From the NCBI GenBank assembly GCA_016177025.1, contig JACOWB010000008.1:78076-119643 (forward strand): a stretch of DNA of 41,568 nucleotides, given 5' to 3'. Below, one piece after another: positions 38,291 to 41,568 of this stretch. The first letter of the stretch is position 1. Each line of letters begins with the position of its first letter. The DNA is from Candidatus Aenigmatarchaeota archaeon (lineage in GTDB: Archaea; Aenigmatarchaeota; Aenigmatarchaeia; CG10238-14; SCSR01). The notes beneath the pieces were generated by a model that was not told where the DNA came from, searched no databases, and saw only the letters and a list, made by a program, of their open reading frames with translations. Position numbers and translations under genes: made by a program.

Positions 38291-39526
38291 ATGAAACTCC
38301 AACCTCCAAAAGGCACAAGAGACCTGTTACCTGAAGGTGCAAGCAAGTTGCAGAAGATAATAGATGTTTGTAGGGGTGTTTTTGAGAAATACGGGTTTGG
38401 ACCTTTAGTCACCCCTGCATTCGAAAGCTTTGACTTATTGTCGGCAAAAGGTGGTTTGGGGGAGGCTGTCAAAGATGAGATATATTATTTCAAGGACAAG
38501 TCTGATCGGGAATTGGGATTGAGGTTTGATTTGACCATGCCTTTGGCAAGGGTTGTTTCTTCCACATCATTGCCAAAACCGTTCAAGAGATATCAAATAG
38601 AAAAAGTGTGGAGATATGACAATCCGGCCAATCTAAGATGGCGCGAGTTCTTCCAATCGGATATAGACATAGTCGGAAGCACATCATTGCTATCGGATGT
38701 GGAATGTTTAACTGCGGTTTGCGAGATTCTGGAAAAACTAGGGTTCAAAGACTATTATATAAGAGTCAATAACAGAAAACTGCTTCAAAAAGAATTTGAA
38801 AAATTTGTTGAAAGGGACAAATTAATCGAAGTTTTCAGAACCATTGATAAGCTGGATAAAATAGGTCTAGAAGGTGTAGAATCTGAACTCAGAGCTAAAA
38901 ATATAGAACCCGAGAAAATCTTAGTGGTTCTTAAAATTAAAAGCATCGAAAGTCTACCTGACAATGAAGGGAAAAAAGAATTAGAAGAGCTTTTTGGTTT
39001 GGCAAGAAAATTCGGAATTGCTAAAAGAGTTAAATTTGATATTTCATTGGTACGCGGTCTAGAGTATTACACGTCTGTAGTTTTCGAGGTTAATCTTGGC
39101 GCAAAAGTTAGCTGTGGAGGGGGCGGAAGGTATGATGACCTCATTGAAACTGTCGGTGGCCAAGACTTGCCTGCAACTGGGATTTCATTGGGATTGGATA
39201 GAATTCTGGAAGTTATGAAAGAAAATAAGATGTTCGAAACCGAGAAAAGCAATACGAAAGTTTTTGTTGCAAATGTAGACAACTCAACAATCAAAGATGT
39301 CATACTGATTGCACAGGAACTTAGGAAAAACAATATAAACACACAAATGGATTTAATGGAAAGGAACTTTGGTAAGCAATTGGAATATGCAAGTAATGCA
39401 CAGATTCCTTATGTTCTAATAATAGGCAGAGAAGAACTAAAAAAGAAAAAGTTTAAATTAAAGGATATGAAAACAGGTAAACAGAGGGAGTTAGCGTTAA
39501 AGAAGATTATTTCTTTATTAAAATAA
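38291..39526 (+). CDS. hisS: Histidine--tRNA ligase
   Basis: 'LQPPKGTRDLLPEGASKLQKIIDVCRGVFEKYGFGPLVTPAFES', 'VRGLEYYTSVVFEV', 'CGGGGRYDDLIE'. Confidence 0.97.
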   Translation: MKLQPPKGTRDLLPEGASKLQKIIDVCRGVFEKYGFGPLVTPAFESFDLLSAKGGLGEAVKDEIYYFKDKSDRELGLRFDLTMPLARVVSSTSLPKPFKRYQIEKVWRYDNPANLRWREFFQSDIDIVGSTSLLSDVECLTAVCEILEKLGFKDYYIRVNNRKLLQKEFEKFVERDKLIEVFRTIDKLDKIGLEGVESELRAKNIEPEKILVVLKIKSIESLPDNEGKKELEELFGLARKFGIAKRVKFDISLVRGLEYYTSVVFEVNLGAKVSCGGGGRYDDLIETVGGQDLPATGISLGLDRILEVMKENKMFETEKSNTKVFVANVDNSTIKDVILIAQELRKNNINTQMDLMERNFGKQLEYASNAQIPYVLIIGREELKKKKFKLKDMKTGKQRELALKKIISLLK

Positions 39527-39543
39527 TTCTATAATTGATTTGT

Positions 39544-41355
39544 ATGGTTGAAAAATTGGAGAAAATAATTCTCGACACTAGCATAATTGTGGATGGAAAA
39601 ATATCAGAGATGATAAAGACCGAGGAACTGACTAACGTAGAGCTCATTATTCCTTATGCCGTTCTTGATGAACTGCAGGCACAAGCATCGAAAGGAAGGG
39701 AGCCGGGGTTTGCGGGATTGGGTGAATTAAAATTATTGCGAGAAATCTGCGGGAAGAAAAAAATAAAAATGCGCTTCACAGGTGATAGACCCACCATGGA
39801 CGATATCAGGCTTGCAAAATCCGGAAGGATGGATGCACTGATTAGAGACGTGGCGAAAACTGAAAGCGGAACATTGTACACTGCCGACTATGTGCAAGCA
39901 TTGGTTGGTGAAGCCGAAGGTGTGAAAGTTAACCATATTCCTGCCGAAACCAAGACAGAAGGATTAAGATTTGAAAATTATTTCACTCCAGATACTTTAT
40001 CATTACACTTGAAGGAAGATGTTCCGCCAATGGCCAAAAAAGGCAAACCTGGAAAATTTGAATTGATGAAACTGAATGATGAACCATTATCACGAGGAAC
40101 CATTGAAGATATTATTCGCGAGATATCAGAGGCTGCAAGAATCAGTGAAGAGGGTTCTGTTGAGATTGTCCGTACCGGGGCGACGGTGATCCAGTTGGGA
40201 AGGTATAGAATAGCGATTGCAAGACCGCCGTTTTCTGATGGATTGGAAGTAACTATTGTTAGACCTGTTGTGAAACTTACCTTAGATGACTATAAGCTTT
40301 CTGAGAAATTGATGAAAAGATTGAAAGAAAGGGCGGAAGGAATCATAATTGCTGGCCCTCCTGGTTCTGGAAAATCAACGTTATGTGCAAGTTTGGTTGA
40401 ATTTTATCAAAAACAGGGAAAAATAATAAAAACATTGGAATCTCCGCGGGATTTGCAAGTTCCTCCTGAGGTAACACAATACGCGCCATTGGAAGGTGAT
40501 TTTGAGAAGACTGCGGATATACTGCTTTTAGTAAGGCCGGATTACTCTGCATTCGATGAAGTAAGAAAGACCAGAGATTTTGAAATATTCTCTGATTTGA
40601 GATTAGCTGGGGTAGGGATGATAGGTGTCGTGCATGCAAGCGAAGCTATCAATGCTATCCAAAGATTTATTGGAAGAATCGAACTTGGTGTTATTCCGCA
40701 TATACTTGATACTGTGATATTTGTCAAGGACGGTGAGATTAAAAAGGTTTATGATTTGAATTTGACTGTAAAGGTTCCTACAGGAATGGTCGAGGCTGAT
40801 TTGGCCAGGCCTCTGGTTGAGGTGAAAGATTTTGAAACTGGAAACCTTGAATACGAGATTTACACATTCGGTGAGGAGAATGTCATTATTCCTGTTAAAG
40901 AAGGTGGCACTATATCGCCATTAAAGAGATTGGCTAGCGAGAGAATCGTACAAGAGATTAGAAAATTCGATCCTGATGTCGAGGTTGAACTAGTTTCTGA
41001 TAACCAAGCTGTGGTAAGAGTTGACAATGAAGTTATTGCGAGATTGATTGGCAAAGAAGGCGCGACAATAAAGTCTTTGGAAGAAAGACTGGGCATACGC
41101 ATAGAAGTTGAACCTAGGACTGGTATGGTGGGAAATGAAATACAGTTTGAATTGTTTGAAAAGGGAAATGGCTTCGAGTTTATCTTCAACAGGAATCTGA
41201 TTGGCAAAGCTACAAGCATGTTCATCGAAGACCAGTTTTTGTTTTCCGCGACTATCGGGAAGAAAGGGAGCATCAAGATAACAAAGGAATCGGATATAGG
41301 CAAGGAACTGCTAAGGGCTCTTGTGGGAAAGAAAAAAATCAAAACCTTTTTATAG
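39544..41355 (+). CDS. PIN domain-ATPase-KH protein (PilT/VirB11-like ATPase, COG1855-type)
   Basis: N-terminal PIN 'ILDTSIIVDGKISEM', Walker A 'IIAGPPGSGKSTLCASLVEFYQ', C-terminal KH 'EVIARLIGKEGATIKSLEERLGIRIEVEPR'. Confidence 0.9.
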   Translation: MVEKLEKIILDTSIIVDGKISEMIKTEELTNVELIIPYAVLDELQAQASKGREPGFAGLGELKLLREICGKKKIKMRFTGDRPTMDDIRLAKSGRMDALIRDVAKTESGTLYTADYVQALVGEAEGVKVNHIPAETKTEGLRFENYFTPDTLSLHLKEDVPPMAKKGKPGKFELMKLNDEPLSRGTIEDIIREISEAARISEEGSVEIVRTGATVIQLGRYRIAIARPPFSDGLEVTIVRPVVKLTLDDYKLSEKLMKRLKERAEGIIIAGPPGSGKSTLCASLVEFYQKQGKIIKTLESPRDLQVPPEVTQYAPLEGDFEKTADILLLVRPDYSAFDEVRKTRDFEIFSDLRLAGVGMIGVVHASEAINAIQRFIGRIELGVIPHILDTVIFVKDGEIKKVYDLNLTVKVPTGMVEADLARPLVEVKDFETGNLEYEIYTFGEENVIIPVKEGGTISPLKRLASERIVQEIRKFDPDVEVELVSDNQAVVRVDNEVIARLIGKEGATIKSLEERLGIRIEVEPRTGMVGNEIQFELFEKGNGFEFIFNRNLIGKATSMFIEDQFLFSATIGKKGSIKITKESDIGKELLRALVGKKKIKTFL

Positions 41356-41375
41356 ATTGCCGGGTTTAAACTGTT

Positions 41376-41568
41376 ATGAAAGAGATACTTCCTGGAGACG
41401 GCATCAGAACCAAGAGAAAAATATATTGGCACTACGGGTTGTTTGCAGGGGATGTAGACGGGAAGAAGATGGTTTTTGAAAATACACTTAAAGGTGTTAG
41501 ACTCGTTACGCTGGAAGATTTTGCCAATGGAAAGGAATTAGAAGTCATTCCTTATGAGGGGGCTACAA
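41376..41568 (+). CDS. Partial gene running off the window; LRAT/NlpC-like N-terminus
   Basis: Manual translation MKEILPGDGIRTKRKIYWHYGLFAGDVDGKKMVFENTLKGVRLVTLEDFANGKELEVIPYEGAT...; 'PGD...YWHYGLFAGD' resembles the LRAT-domain His motif. Confidence 0.5.
   Translation, partial: MKEILPGDGIRTKRKIYWHYGLFAGDVDGKKMVFENTLKGVRLVTLEDFANGKELEVIPYEGAT

Noticed and set aside
1-41568. CRISPR arrays, rRNA genes, transposases/IS elements
   Set aside because: Looked for regularly spaced repeats, rRNA signature sequences and transposase-like ORFs; none seen.

Overview
The window is 41.6 kb of archaeal chromosome. Eukaryote-like r-proteins, the exosome, SBDS, the proteasome alpha subunit, aIF2-gamma, Rpo7/Spt4 and an intron-containing tRNA support this. 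Small gene sizes and pilin/KaiC/SpoIIM-type genes suggest a DPANN-like lineage (inference). Most of the window is information processing: L15e, RNase P p30/Pop5, psmA, SBDS, Rrp4/41/42, L39e; S27ae, S24e, Spt4, Rpo7, PIN; aIF2-gamma, S6e; and seven aminoacyl-tRNA synthetase genes (TrpRS, PheRS alpha and beta, LeuRS, AlaRS, IleRS, HisRS). Accessory material includes two tandem pilin-like pairs, two Cys-rich anchored proteins sharing a CDxRFxxWC motif, and an H+-pyrophosphatase. It also includes a two-gene orphan cassette with strong Shine-Dalgarno sites and a bacterial-style hairpin/T-tract terminator. The most promising candidate for a new system is a compact four-gene minus-strand cluster at 25.3-30.3 kb: a PaaK/LuxE-like adenylate-forming enzyme, a LuxC-like acyl reductase, a PLP aminotransferase and a FIST sensor-domain protein. 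It could form a carboxylate-to-aldehyde-to-amine route. Other notable items are a short bacterial/CPR-type AlaRS, an oversized multi-intron-like tRNA, and an MBF1 gene with no canonical start codon in the zinc-ribbon frame. All family calls come from reading motifs by eye; no database search was run.
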